Shown: positions 44,653-53,292 of the stretch, piece after piece
How the letters are laid out: the number at the start of each line of letters is the position of its first letter
Position numbering within the stretch: position 1 is the stretch's first letter
Source: an uncultured Flammeovirgaceae bacterium
GTDB lineage: Bacteria > Bacteroidota > Bacteroidia > Cytophagales > Cyclobacteriaceae
Direction: 5' to 3'
DNA length: 64,000 nt
NCBI GenBank assembly: GCA_937883755.1
Contig: CAKZYA010000003.1
Coordinates: 62,001 to 126,000, forward strand
Made by a program: the position numbers and the translations under genes
The notes under the pieces: generated by a model
What the model was told of the DNA's origin: nothing
Database searches by the model: none
Seen by the model: the letters and a program-made list of their open reading frames with translations, nothing else

Positions 44653-46210
44653 AAAGGTGTTCCTTCAAATCAGAGATGCTTTCTATTTTTAACTTCTTAG
44701 CTTGTAGTTCTCTCATCATCAACGCGGTGGTATTGTTAAAACCCAACGGGGGCATCCAGATTAAGCCATACTGCTGCTGTACTTGGTTTTGAACATAATT
44801 ATATACCCAATCTTTATTCTGAGATAAACTGTCTATTGCTTCTGAAGACGGTTTTAGCAGAACTAGTAAAACAGTTCCTGTATATTCGGGGTAAATGTCT
44901 ACGTAGTCATTGATGATGGCATCCATCAGTAGTTTGGTGCCACCGAAGCCCTGCTTAAGTTCTACGGTTAAATTGGTTTGCCCTTCAATGAGCAGGGTGA
45001 ATAGTTCGGCAAGAACAAAGTTTTCGGTGAAAGCCTTAGAGCCGATAATCAGGTCAGGCTTGCCCTCTTTTTTGGCTACGGTTGTAAACCCTAGAGAGTT
45101 TAAGAAGTTAGTGGCTGCTTCCCGGGGCGAGCGCTTGTTTTGGTCTACCTCAAGGTTCATCTGGGTCATAGCAGTTTCATCAATCTTACCACTTAATTGC
45201 TGAAAAAGTGGTTCTAACTCAGGAAAGCGAGCGATAGTTTCTTGACGGATTAATGGGGCAGCGTAGTAAGGAGGAAAGTAGCCCAAGTCATCTTCTAATA
45301 CCCGCAGATTATAGGCAGCAATTCGTCCGTCAGTAGAGAAACCGCTGATAACATCTACTTTTTTCTGATGGAGTGCTTCGTACATCAGCCCAATCTCCAT
45401 TTCGCGGGCTTCTATTGAAAAACCGTACTTTTCCTGCAAGCCCGGATAACCGTCGGCTCGCTCCATAAATTCCGAATTAAATCCGGCTACCAATGATGAA
45501 GTGCTTTCTGATGCTTCAGACCAGACTACCTGCCCGATAAGTACTAAACATAAAATAGCAAATCCTACCGCTAACGGTTTCAAAAGCTTTTGGATGTATC
45601 GTTGAATCAGGCTGAGTAAAGTGTCCAATACAATCGCTAATAGCGAAGCGGGAATAGCTCCTGCTAGAATCATGTAGGTATTGTTCACAGCAATCCCCCG
45701 GAAAATAAATTCGCCTAAACCACCGGCGGCAATCAGGGCGCAGAGGGTAGCTACGCCAATGTTGATGACCATGGCGGTGCGCACTCCGGCAAAAATAATC
45801 GGGGCAGCCAGCGGCAATTCTACCATTCGTAAAATTTGTCCGTCGGTCATGCCCATACCCAGAGCTGCTTCCTTAATAGTCCCATCCACTCCCTGAATAC
45901 CCGTGTAAGTATTACGGACAATGGGCAGTAGGGCGTACAAAAACAAGGCGATAATCGCCGGAAGTACTCCAATGCCGAAAAAGGGTAACATAAAACCCAG
46001 CAGCGCAATACTAGGGATGGTCTGGATAATATTGACAAAGCCTAGCATAGGTTGGGCAGCAGTTTCGTAGCGAGTTAGCAGGATACCAATGGTAATACCG
46101 ATGACGGTGGCGACTACCAAGGCTATGGTAGTGATCCAGAGATGTTCGTAGGTTTGCTGAAGAATTTCGGCACGTTGCTCAATCAGAAATGAGAAAAACT
46201 CAGCAAGCAA
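44639..46210 (-). CDS. ABC permease fused to a glycine-betaine/choline-type binding domain in permuted order
   Basis: Osmoprotectant (OpuC/OsmF/ProWX-type) ABC transporter protein. Residues 1-205 form a permease domain with the EAA-type loop KEAALGMGMTDGQILRMVELP. A last helix is at about 211-230. Then comes the part that normally ends the binding protein: LVAGFNSEFMERADGYPGL, GFSTDGRIAAYNLRVLEDD and FPPYYAAPLIR to ATNFLNSLGF. Only after that comes the part that normally begins it: DLIIGSKAFTENFVLAELF, DIYPEYTGT, LGFNNTTALMM and ISDL, where the protein ends. The binding domain thus looks circularly permuted. No ATPase gene is beside it. Confidence 0.88.
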   Translation of the reverse strand: MLAEFFSFLIEQRAEILQQTYEHLWITTIALVVATVIGITIGILLTRYETAAQPMLGFVNIIQTIPSIALLGFMLPFFGIGVLPAIIALFLYALLPIVRNTYTGIQGVDGTIKEAALGMGMTDGQILRMVELPLAAPIIFAGVRTAMVINIGVATLCALIAAGGLGEFIFRGIAVNNTYMILAGAIPASLLAIVLDTLLSLIQRYIQKLLKPLAVGFAILCLVLIGQVVWSEASESTSSLVAGFNSEFMERADGYPGLQEKYGFSIEAREMEIGLMYEALHQKKVDVISGFSTDGRIAAYNLRVLEDDLGYFPPYYAAPLIRQETIARFPELEPLFQQLSGKIDETAMTQMNLEVDQNKRSPREAATNFLNSLGFTTVAKKEGKPDLIIGSKAFTENFVLAELFTLLIEGQTNLTVELKQGFGGTKLLMDAIINDYVDIYPEYTGTVLLVLLKPSSEAIDSLSQNKDWVYNYVQNQVQQQYGLIWMPPLGFNNTTALMMRELQAKKLKIESISDLKEHLYNDR

Positions 46211-46288
46211 ACTAGGATAGGTTTTAAATTGAAAGCAGTAAGTTACGCTATTTTGTCTAGATGCAAGAATCCGCCAAGGGCAATAGCT

Positions 46289-47107
46289 TTAAAAGTTATA
46301 TTCGTTAATCATCCGATAAAATAAGCGGGTTAGTTTGGGCTCAGCTTCTCCGGCAATTTGAATGATTTCGGCTACACTGACGGGCTCTAAATTATCAGGA
46401 TCACCAATATCGGTAATGATTGAGGCGGCAAATACCTTCATGCCTTGATGTTTGGCAACAATTACTTCCGGCACCGTCGACATCCCCACCAAATCAGCTC
46501 CGATGGTACGGAGGAAACGGTATTCGGCGCGAGTTTCTAGATTTGGACCCGGAACAGCCACATACACCCCCTTATGTATCCGGTAACCTTCTTCCTTAGC
46601 AATTTGCCAGGCAGTGTGAATCATCTCTTGATCGTAAGGTTCACTCATATCCGGAAACCGAGGGCCAAACCCATCCCAGTTCAAGCCCGTTAGCGGATTG
46701 GCCGTTTGTAGGTTGATATGGTCATCAAGAAGTACTAAATCTCCCTTGTGGTAAGATAAATTCATAGCTCCGGCTACATTAGAAATATACAGCGTCTTGA
46801 TTCCCAAGTGATGCATGAGTCGAACCGGATAGGTAATCTGCTGCATGGAGTAGCCTTCGTAATAATGAAAGCGCCCTTGCATAGCTAGCACTCGCTTGCC
46901 GCCTAGTGTTCCGTAAATCAGTTTTCCTGAATGACTTTCTACTGTACTCACCGGAAAGTGAGGAATATCGGCGTAGGAGAGTGTTTGTTCGGCTTTAATT
47001 TCTCCCGCCAATCGGCCTAAACCTGTTCCAAGAATAATACCTGTTTCAGGTGGTTCAGTAATATGCTGAGATATAAAGTCATAGGTTTCGGAAAGATGTT
47101 GGAGCAT
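46289..47107 (-). CDS. Purine nucleoside phosphorylase
   Basis: Trimeric-type phosphorylase splitting inosine/guanosine with phosphate into base and ribose-1-phosphate. Motifs: GIILGTGLGRLAGEI with the phosphate-binding Ser replaced by Thr, HFPVSTVESHSGKLIYG, GRFHYYEGYSMQQITYPVR, SNVAGAMN, VYVAVPGPNLETRAEYR with the conserved Glu, and GADLVGMSTVPEVIVAKH. The base-contacting segment reads TDIGDP rather than the TN of mammalian enzymes. The length of 272 residues is typical. It could feed ribose to the ribokinase-linked pathway. Confidence 0.93.
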   Translation of the reverse strand: MLQHLSETYDFISQHITEPPETGIILGTGLGRLAGEIKAEQTLSYADIPHFPVSTVESHSGKLIYGTLGGKRVLAMQGRFHYYEGYSMQQITYPVRLMHHLGIKTLYISNVAGAMNLSYHKGDLVLLDDHINLQTANPLTGLNWDGFGPRFPDMSEPYDQEMIHTAWQIAKEEGYRIHKGVYVAVPGPNLETRAEYRFLRTIGADLVGMSTVPEVIVAKHQGMKVFAASIITDIGDPDNLEPVSVAEIIQIAGEAEPKLTRLFYRMINEYNF

Positions 47108-47225
47108 ACATTAGGGTTTTTAGGTTAAGATAATAAAAATGAGGCTGCAAAGCTTCGTGTTTAGTGTTTCAAGTTATTGAATGTATTGAGAAACTTTAAG
47201 CAATGTACTACACCGATAGTTCATT

Positions 47226-48044
47226 CTAAATGTAGGGTGAAATATTGGGAGCCTGTGGCCAATTTCCCTCAATCGATAGGGGAGTAAATTCAGCAAATAG
47301 TTCTTCTCGATACCATCCTAAGATTCTAGTTTTCTTGATCATCTCTCGGTGTTTGGCACTCTGATAGGCATAAGCTACCATCGCATCACGATTTTTCCAT
47401 AGGCTGAACGTGGCCTGTTGTAGTAACGGAAGCTCGCCAATACCTTTGGAAAATAGCAAGCCTGCCTGATGTTGTTCTAAGCGATTACTGACCTTAGGTA
47501 CGTTCTTCCAAAAACTCCATAGCTTCTGAGGATAAATGGTAGCTCGGGTTAAGACAGCGATGGGGCCTTGAGATACTTTCACTTTGTGAACGGGAAACGG
47601 TTGTTTAGCCTCCCAGGAGCCTTTTACTTTTGTAGTGCAAAGAGAAACTGTCCAATGATGTTGGGCATAAGCACACGCCTGATGCCAAAATGAATTCTGT
47701 TGGAAGAAATTTTTAGCAATAGTCTGTTTATCCCACACTGCTAGAAAAGCATAGGTGCTCATATCAGGAATAATACTGAACCCATTACCACCACCGCTTC
47801 CGAGAAGTTTGTAGAAGCCAAGACCGGGTATTGACCGAAGTATGCGATGGGAATCTCGCATTTGGCGTAAAGCCCACCATTTAGCGGATAATCTCTCAAA
47901 TTCTAGGAAAGTTATTGTAGTAATTTGCTGATTTAGATACGCCAATAGAATATTGCTTAAAAAAAAGAGAGACGCAATGAAACAACGCCATCTACGAACA
48001 TGATTGAAGGCGAACTGTTTAAAACGTGCTAAGTGTTTGCTCAA
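47226..48044 (-). CDS. Spheroidene monooxygenase (CrtA)-like protein
   Basis: CrtA-family oxygenase; characterised members oxidise acyclic carotenoids to ketocarotenoids. Conserved blocks: [66 protein letters not shown] and [15 protein letters not shown]. The first 40 residues, with one hydrophobic stretch, do not look like the family; homology begins near [15 protein letters not shown], so a non-ATG start such as the TTG near 47943 is possible. From ATG 48044 it overlaps rocD by 26 bases. No other carotenoid gene is in the window. Confidence 0.8.
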   Translation of the reverse strand: MSKHLARFKQFAFNHVRRWRCFIASLFFLSNILLAYLNQQITTITFLEFERLSAKWWALRQMRDSHRILRSIPGLGFYKLLGSGGGNGFSIIPDMSTYAFLAVWDKQTIAKNFFQQNSFWHQACAYAQHHWTVSLCTTKVKGSWEAKQPFPVHKVKVSQGPIAVLTRATIYPQKLWSFWKNVPKVSNRLEQHQAGLLFSKGIGELPLLQQATFSLWKNRDAMVAYAYQSAKHREMIKKTRILGWYREELFAEFTPLSIEGNWPQAPNISPYI

Positions 48045-49251
48045 TAATATCGCAGCACTCGTGGAGTTGCTCTTCTGTAATCACCAAAGGAGGGGCGAAT
48101 CGAATGATATTACCGTGGGTGGGTTTGGCTAATAAACCGTTATCTTTCAGTTTCAGACAAATATTCCAGGCAGTACCGCTATCGGGGCTATCGTTGATAA
48201 CAATAGCATTTAGTAGTCCTTTGCCCCGTACTAGGGTTACCAGGTCACACTTTTCAGCTAGTTGCTGCATTCGTTCCCGGAAAATTTGACCAAGCTGCTC
48301 GGCCCGTTCAGCTAAGTTTTCATCAATGACAACTTGCAAAGCTGCCATGGCTACTTCGCAGGCGAGGGGGTTACCACCGAAGGTAGAACCATGTTCACCG
48401 GGTTTGATAGTCAGCATAATTTCATCGCTGGCTAAAATGGCTGATACTGGGAAAACTCCTCCCGAAAGGGCTTTTCCTAAGATCAGTATATCTGGTTTAA
48501 AATCTTCGTGCTGACAGGCAAATAGTTTTCCAGTGCGGGCAATGCCGGTTTGTACTTCGTCGGCAATAAATAGTACGTTATGTTCCTTGCACAGATTGTA
48601 AGCATTTTTGAGATAGCCTTCATCGGGTACAACCACTCCGGCTTCGCCCTGGATAGGTTCTACCATAAATCCAGCCACGTTTGGGTCTTGTAAAGCAGCT
48701 TCCAGAGCAGCTAAATCATTGTAGGGAATAATCTCATAACCCGGCATAAAAGGGCCAAACCCAGTAGTGCTGCTGGGATCGGTAGAAGAGGATATAGCAC
48801 CTAGGGTTCGCCCCCAGAAATTACCTTCCACAAAAATAACTTTGGCTTGGTTGGTTGGCACCCCCTTTACTTCGTAAGCCCACTTTCGGCAGAGCTTCAC
48901 CGCGGTTTCGCCTCCTTCTACTCCGGTATTCATTGGCAATACTCGGTCGTAGCCAAACAGTTCAGTCACAAATTTCTCGTAGCGTCCGAGCACATCATTA
49001 TAGAATGCTCGCGATGTGAGCGTAAGCCGTTGAGCCTGTTCGGTAAGAGCTTGAACAATTCGAGGGTGGCAATGCCCCTGGTTTACTGCACTATAAGCTG
49101 AAAGAAAATCGTAATACTGTCGCCCCTCTACATCCCAAACCAGCACACCCTCACCCCGGGAGAGCACTACCGGAAGGGGATGATAATTATGTGCGCCGTA
49201 CTTCTCTTCTAGGGCGATAACTTCTGAGGTAGTTAATGTTGTTTCTAACAT
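48019..49251 (-). CDS. rocD: Ornithine aminotransferase
   Basis: PLP class-III aminotransferase converting ornithine and 2-oxoglutarate to glutamate semialdehyde and glutamate. Motifs: [20 protein letters not shown] at the N-terminus, [68 protein letters not shown] with the cofactor Asp, and [17 protein letters not shown] with the Schiff-base Lys. [17 protein letters not shown] closes the site. The 410-residue length and NYHPLPVV favour RocD over acetylornithine transaminase. Confidence 0.94.
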   Translation of the reverse strand: MLETTLTTSEVIALEEKYGAHNYHPLPVVLSRGEGVLVWDVEGRQYYDFLSAYSAVNQGHCHPRIVQALTEQAQRLTLTSRAFYNDVLGRYEKFVTELFGYDRVLPMNTGVEGGETAVKLCRKWAYEVKGVPTNQAKVIFVEGNFWGRTLGAISSSTDPSSTTGFGPFMPGYEIIPYNDLAALEAALQDPNVAGFMVEPIQGEAGVVVPDEGYLKNAYNLCKEHNVLFIADEVQTGIARTGKLFACQHEDFKPDILILGKALSGGVFPVSAILASDEIMLTIKPGEHGSTFGGNPLACEVAMAALQVVIDENLAERAEQLGQIFRERMQQLAEKCDLVTLVRGKGLLNAIVINDSPDSGTAWNICLKLKDNGLLAKPTHGNIIRFAPPLVITEEQLHECCDIIEQTLSTF

Positions 49252-49259
49252 ACTCGTAG

Positions 49260-49390
49260 TGTTATGGTATTTTAGTATTGTTGTGTTAAGGTATTCGTGT
49301 GTTCAAGTGTTCAAGTGTTCATGTAAATTTAAAGCTCAAGCACTCACAGACATAAACACCAGAACACATTAATACTCTAACACAATGACT
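49260..49390. repeat. GTGTT-word repeat region upstream of rocD
   Basis: Contains GTGTTCAAGTGTTCAAGTGTTCATG (tandem 8-base units, about 49300-49323) and, on the opposite strand, similar words (GTGTTCTGGTGTTT, about 49350-49365), so the region is an imperfect inverted repeat. The same words appear before the YdcF gene at 56410-56475. No coding frame seen. Confidence 0.45.
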
Positions 49391-49515
49391 TTGAACTATT
49401 ACTCTACAAATTTGATTAAAAGTGGTGGAGAAAAACAAATTAATGAGTTTTTCTTTCTAAAGATATTTTTAGATATTTGCAACCCTGAATTTAAAAGACA
49501 AGAAAATACAGAATT

Positions 49516-49755
49516 ATGTCTAAGGTTTGTCAGATTTCCGGTAAGCGTCCTCGCGTAGGAAATAATGTATCCAAGGCGAATAATAAAACTAAGCGCAAGT
49601 TCTCTCCGAATTTACAGCGTAAGCGTTTTTATCTACCCGAAGAGGATAAGTGGGTAACTATTCGGGTAGCAACTTCTACCTTGCGTACAATTAATAAAAA
49701 AGGTATTACTGCGGTGCTGAAAGAAGCCAGAGCTAAAGGAACCGCACAAATCTAG
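49516..49755 (+). CDS. rpmB: 50S ribosomal protein L28
   Basis: Large-subunit protein. Typical start [20 protein letters not shown] followed by [20 protein letters not shown] and a C-terminal [11 protein letters not shown]-like [17 protein letters not shown]. The length of 79 residues is the usual Bacteroidota form. It begins a three-gene ribosomal operon with rpmG 22 bases downstream. Confidence 0.97.
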   Translation: MSKVCQISGKRPRVGNNVSKANNKTKRKFSPNLQRKRFYLPEEDKWVTIRVATSTLRTINKKGITAVLKEARAKGTAQI

Positions 49756-49777
49756 CAACTATTAAATAGTACCTACT

Positions 49778-49966
49778 ATGGCTAAGAAAGGAAAAGGTAA
49801 TCGCATTCAGGTAATTTTGGAATGCACCGAACATAAGGATAGTGGTCAGCCGGGAACCTCCCGCTATATTACGACCAAAAATCGGAAGAACACCCCGGAT
49901 CGGATGGAACGCAAGAAGTATAATCCTATCTTGAAAAAATATACTGTTCACAAAGAAATTAAATAA
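49778..49966 (+). CDS. rpmG: 50S ribosomal protein L33
   Basis: Large-subunit protein of 62 residues. [20 protein letters not shown] and [20 protein letters not shown] with [10 protein letters not shown] at the end are typical. It keeps only one Cys of the possible zinc ribbon, so it is the zinc-independent form. It lies between rpmB and the DUF4295 gene. Confidence 0.97.
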   Translation: MAKKGKGNRIQVILECTEHKDSGQPGTSRYITTKNRKNTPDRMERKKYNPILKKYTVHKEIK

Positions 49967-49968
49967 TC

Positions 49969-50121
49969 ATGGCTAAGAAAACAGTTGCAACCCTACGTAC
50001 TAGTACTGGAAAAGACTTTGCCAAAGTGATTAAGGCAGTAAAGTCAGAAAAAACCGGAGCGTATACCTTCAAGGAGGAGATGGTTCCGGTAGATAGTGTA
50101 AAAGAACACTTCAAGAAGTAG
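49969..50121 (+). CDS. DUF4295-family small basic protein
   Basis: A 50-residue protein starting MAKKTVATLRTSTGKDFAKV and ending EHFKK, too short for many gene-length cut-offs. DUF4295 proteins are found next to rpmG throughout the Bacteroidota and are probably ribosome-associated; the role is not established. It starts two bases after the rpmG stop and is followed by a terminator. Confidence 0.92.
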   Translation: MAKKTVATLRTSTGKDFAKVIKAVKSEKTGAYTFKEEMVPVDSVKEHFKK

Positions 50122-50151
50122 CTTATATCTACTTTCTTAAGAGACAAAACT

Positions 50152-50172
50152 AGCCCGTTCAGGGCTTTTTTT
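50152..50172 (+). terminator. Rho-independent terminator of the rpmB-rpmG operon
   Basis: Stem AGCCC / GGGCT with loop GTTCA (50152-50166), followed by a run of T. It lies 30 bases after the DUF4295 stop. Confidence 0.85.
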
Positions 50173-50204
50173 GTTTATCTTTGACGCTATTCCACGCGTT
50201 ACAA

Positions 50205-50269
50205 ACGCGCAGCAGTTGGTGGAGTAAGTTTTTTGTTGCGTTACTACGCCTTCCAGACGCGTAGCAGTT
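50205..50269. repeat. Direct repeat with hairpin between rpmG operon and ftsY
   Basis: ACGCGCAGCAGTT (50205-50217) recurs as ACGCGTAGCAGTT (50257-50269). The second copy can pair with the preceding CTACGC (50244-50249) to form a small hairpin (CTACGC / GCGTAG). Function unknown; it may affect the ftsY leader. Confidence 0.45.
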
Positions 50270-50331
50270 AATTAACTTTCCATTTTCAACCCCGGTCTGG
50301 AGCCGGAGTCAAATTTCAATTATCAATTGAC

Positions 50332-51300
50332 ATGGCACTTTTTGGTTTATTTTCTAAGGATAAAAAAGAATCGCTAGATAAAGGGCTAGAGAAATCTAAG
50401 CAGAGCTTCTTTGAGAAGATGGGGAAAGCTATCGCGGGTAAATCTACGGTCGATGAAGAAGTATTGGATGAACTGGAACAGGTACTAGTAACCAGCGATG
50501 TGGGAGTAGACACCATGGTGAAAATTATTGATCGGATTGAAGCCCGCGTAGCTCGCGATAAATATCTGAATACTTCGGAGCTTGATCGTATTTTACGAGA
50601 AGAAATTGCCGAGCTGTTAACAGAGGTTGATCATTCTTATACTACCACCCAGGCTAGCGACTTTAATATTCCAGAAAATCATCAGCCCCACGTGGTACTG
50701 GTGGTAGGCGTAAACGGAGTTGGTAAGACAACAACCATTGGTAAGTTGGCGCATCAGTTTAAGAAGCAGGGTAAAGACGTAATTCTAGGAGCAGCCGATA
50801 CCTTTCGGGCGGCGGCAGTTGATCAACTCAAACTCTGGGGTGAACGGGTAGGTGTACCCGTCGTCTCGCACGGGATGAATACTGATCCGGCTTCGGTAGC
50901 CTACGACGCGGTGAAACAAGGTGTAGAGCAGAAAGCTGATTTGGTGATTGTAGATACCGCCGGACGCTTACATAATAAAGTGAACCTGATGAACGAGCTT
51001 TCTAAGATCAAGCGCGTGATTCAGAAGTTTGTGCCCGAAGCCCCCCATGAAGTACTGCTGGTACTAGACGGTAGTACCGGGCAAAACGCCTTTATTCAAG
51101 CTCGGGAGTTTACCAAAGCTACCGAAGTGACGGCGCTGGCAATTACTAAACTGGATGGTTCCGCTAAAGGTGGTGTGGTGATTGGTATTTCCGATCAATT
51201 TAAGATTCCAGTAAAGTATATCGGGGTAGGGGAGAAAATGGAAGACTTACAGGTTTTCAACAAAATGGAATTCGTGGATTCGCTTTTTGGCAAAAACTAA
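50332..51300 (+). CDS. ftsY: Signal recognition particle receptor FtsY
   Basis: SRP-type GTPase receptor that docks ribosomes at the inner membrane for cotranslational insertion. NG domain: helical N part (residues about 20-100), G1 loop GVNGVGKTTTIGKLAHQ from residue 126, DTFRAAAVDQLKLW, the DTAGRLHNKVNLMNEL G3 segment, TKLDGSAKGG, and GVGEKMEDLQVF. At 322 residues it lacks the long acidic A domain of E. coli FtsY, as usual in Bacteroidota. Confidence 0.96.
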   Translation: MALFGLFSKDKKESLDKGLEKSKQSFFEKMGKAIAGKSTVDEEVLDELEQVLVTSDVGVDTMVKIIDRIEARVARDKYLNTSELDRILREEIAELLTEVDHSYTTTQASDFNIPENHQPHVVLVVGVNGVGKTTTIGKLAHQFKKQGKDVILGAADTFRAAAVDQLKLWGERVGVPVVSHGMNTDPASVAYDAVKQGVEQKADLVIVDTAGRLHNKVNLMNELSKIKRVIQKFVPEAPHEVLLVLDGSTGQNAFIQAREFTKATEVTALAITKLDGSAKGGVVIGISDQFKIPVKYIGVGEKMEDLQVFNKMEFVDSLFGKN

Positions 51301-51345
51301 TTTTCCCAAGGTTAGTTCTTTTATTTTTACCGTTGTGCGTTAAAA

Positions 51346-52644
51346 ATGAAAAGACTAGCCCTCCTATTTTTTAGCTTGTGTTCGCTATTTTCCGCTCAAG
51401 CTCAGGTTGATACCACTGTTTACACCCAAGAGTATATTGATCGGAGCACAAAGTTCGCCTGGTTCACGCTAGGGGGAGATATTTTAATGTTACCGGGAGG
51501 CGATACTGAATTTCTTCAAAACGGAGCGATACAAAATACTTCATTCGGCAACACTTTTATCCCGCGAGTAACGCTCGGTGGGATACACTTCTGGGGACAC
51601 GCTGATTTCTACGTTACTTTTCCTCTTTCTTTTCTATCATTACAAAATAAACCTGACTTTTTCGATCAGCTTTCCTACTCCCAAGGAATAGAAACGGGTA
51701 TGCGGGTTTATCCGCTAAAGCTACAACCCCAGCGGGTAAGCCCATTCGTCGGCATCAGTTTCCGCAACTTATCCTATCAACACACACTCGATGAAGATGA
51801 GTATCCCGAAGAGAGTCCTCGCTACCGAAGAATGATTGCCCCGCTGCAATTTGGAGCTACCTACACCACCGATAAATATTTAATCTCTGCTTCAGTGTAC
51901 TATCAGTTTCAGGACGAAATAAACTATGCGATTTCCCCAACTCAAACAGGGCGCACTACTTTTAATCCTGTCTCTTTTAATCTCAGCTTTTTACGATACT
52001 GGGATACGGATCGGTTTATGAGAAACCCTAAAGTAGTTCGAGATCTCAATAATCAGTATCACGTTCTGCAAAAGGAAAATCGCCTGAGTACCTGGTATTG
52101 GGGGCTGGGACCTTCGGCTGGGCTACAAATGTCTAAGTCGGGGTATCTGGAGCGTAACTTTCCCTATTTGTATGATGAATACTCTAGTGCTTTCATGCCT
52201 GATATAACCTTCGGTCGATTTTTCAACAAACCGGATATGAACGTGGGGTTATCATTTCGGACTTTGGGAGATCGCCTCATTGGGTTTAATACGGAGATTC
52301 GGTTGAGACGTTATTCCTTTATGCTGGAAACCTACAAAAATCTATTCAACTGGTTAGGGTTCGTGCCTTTCGTCGGAGTAACTGGTTCAGTAGAAAATCT
52401 CAGGGCTAATGTGAACGGAACCGAGTATCAAGAAACTAAGCCAGCTCTGGGGTTAATATTTGGTTGGGACATTCGTGTAACTAAGACCGGAACTAGTTTG
52501 CTTCGCACCAATTTACGCTGGATACCTGATTTACACCTAGAAATAGAAGGAGATAAAATGATGTTTGATCACTTAGAGTTTAATTTTATCCAGTGGGTAC
52601 AATTTATTGGTCGAAAGAAAGCTTACGAGAAATATCGTCCTTGA
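51346..52644 (+). CDS. Outer-membrane beta-barrel-like protein, unknown function
   Basis: Signal peptide (residues 1-20, ending SAQAQ) followed by 410 residues rich in alternating aromatic strands: FIPRVTLGGIHFWGHADFYVTF, VSPFVGISFRNLSYQ, YLISASVYYQF, MNVGLSFRTLG and YSFMLETYKNLFN. This suggests a barrel of about 16 strands. No family was recognised. It follows ftsY by 45 bases on the same strand and may be co-transcribed, but no functional link is known. Confidence 0.75.
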   Translation: MKRLALLFFSLCSLFSAQAQVDTTVYTQEYIDRSTKFAWFTLGGDILMLPGGDTEFLQNGAIQNTSFGNTFIPRVTLGGIHFWGHADFYVTFPLSFLSLQNKPDFFDQLSYSQGIETGMRVYPLKLQPQRVSPFVGISFRNLSYQHTLDEDEYPEESPRYRRMIAPLQFGATYTTDKYLISASVYYQFQDEINYAISPTQTGRTTFNPVSFNLSFLRYWDTDRFMRNPKVVRDLNNQYHVLQKENRLSTWYWGLGPSAGLQMSKSGYLERNFPYLYDEYSSAFMPDITFGRFFNKPDMNVGLSFRTLGDRLIGFNTEIRLRRYSFMLETYKNLFNWLGFVPFVGVTGSVENLRANVNGTEYQETKPALGLIFGWDIRVTKTGTSLLRTNLRWIPDLHLEIEGDKMMFDHLEFNFIQWVQFIGRKKAYEKYRP

Positions 52645-52659
52645 TGAGTGATTACGGTA

Positions 52660-53292
52660 CTAGGAAATAAATAGCCACACCGACACTAAGCTAATCGACA
52701 AGCCGATGAGACTGCCTACCAGAACATCCATTGGTTTGTGGGAACCAATATAGAGGCGAGCCGACATTACCAGTCCACTGATAATCAGGACTACAACTAG
52801 TGGAGTAACCAGAAATGCCTGGGGATATTCGGCTCCTAGCCCGATAATAAACCCAATTAGGCCACAACAGCTGGCACTATACGCACTTACTTTAATAAAT
52901 AGTGTAGCTATGCTGACCGATATAATAATGGCAGTGAACGCAGCTAGAAGCATACCCAACACTGGGCTAGCGTTAAATTTATAGACAAACAGAAAGGTGA
53001 CAATAATGTAGAACACACTGATGAAGAAGAATGGGAGTATCCGTTCTTGTCGGGTGGGCATTGAAATAATTGCCAGATAATTGGCTCGAATAACCAAGAA
53101 GCGGGACACTGTTACGTATACCAGCGGGATAAGAAAAGTGGTAAGGAAGATGGCCAGCAGCAGATAGTCGGCATTAGAGATTCCGGGACGAATAATAATG
53201 GGTGCGTAATAGAAAAGTAGGGCAAAGAGGTACGTAGGCATCAGTAAGGGGTGCATCAGCACCGAACATAAAACCGCCAGTTTTCGTACCAT
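52660..53292 (-). CDS. PAP2-like membrane protein
   Basis: Integral membrane protein with about six helices. The C-terminal segment SARLYIGSHKPMDVLVGSLI keeps the third PAP2 motif (S-R-x5-H-x3-D: Arg, His and Asp present), but the first motif KxxxxxxRP is not found; MPTRQERILPFFFIS has only partial similarity. It may be a divergent lipid-phosphate phosphatase or an inactive relative. Its start codon overlaps the stop codon of rpoN by one base, so it is probably translated from the rpoN transcript. Confidence 0.75.
   Translation of the reverse strand: MVRKLAVLCSVLMHPLLMPTYLFALLFYYAPIIIRPGISNADYLLLAIFLTTFLIPLVYVTVSRFLVIRANYLAIISMPTRQERILPFFFISVFYIIVTFLFVYKFNASPVLGMLLAAFTAIIISVSIATLFIKVSAYSASCCGLIGFIIGLGAEYPQAFLVTPLVVVLIISGLVMSARLYIGSHKPMDVLVGSLIGLSISLVSVWLFIS

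Noticed and set aside
44639-46210. Two separate genes (permease and binding protein) artificially joined
   Set aside because: The frame is continuous without internal starts or frameshift signs, and permease-binding fusions are known in this transporter type.
48019-49251. Acetylornithine aminotransferase (argD)
   Set aside because: The N-terminal [12 protein letters not shown] block and [12 protein letters not shown] favour ornithine aminotransferase, and no arginine genes are nearby.
50205-50269. A CRISPR-like array at the repeated ACGCG[CT]AGCAGTT units
   Set aside because: Only two short copies are present, with no regular spacers and no cas genes in the window.
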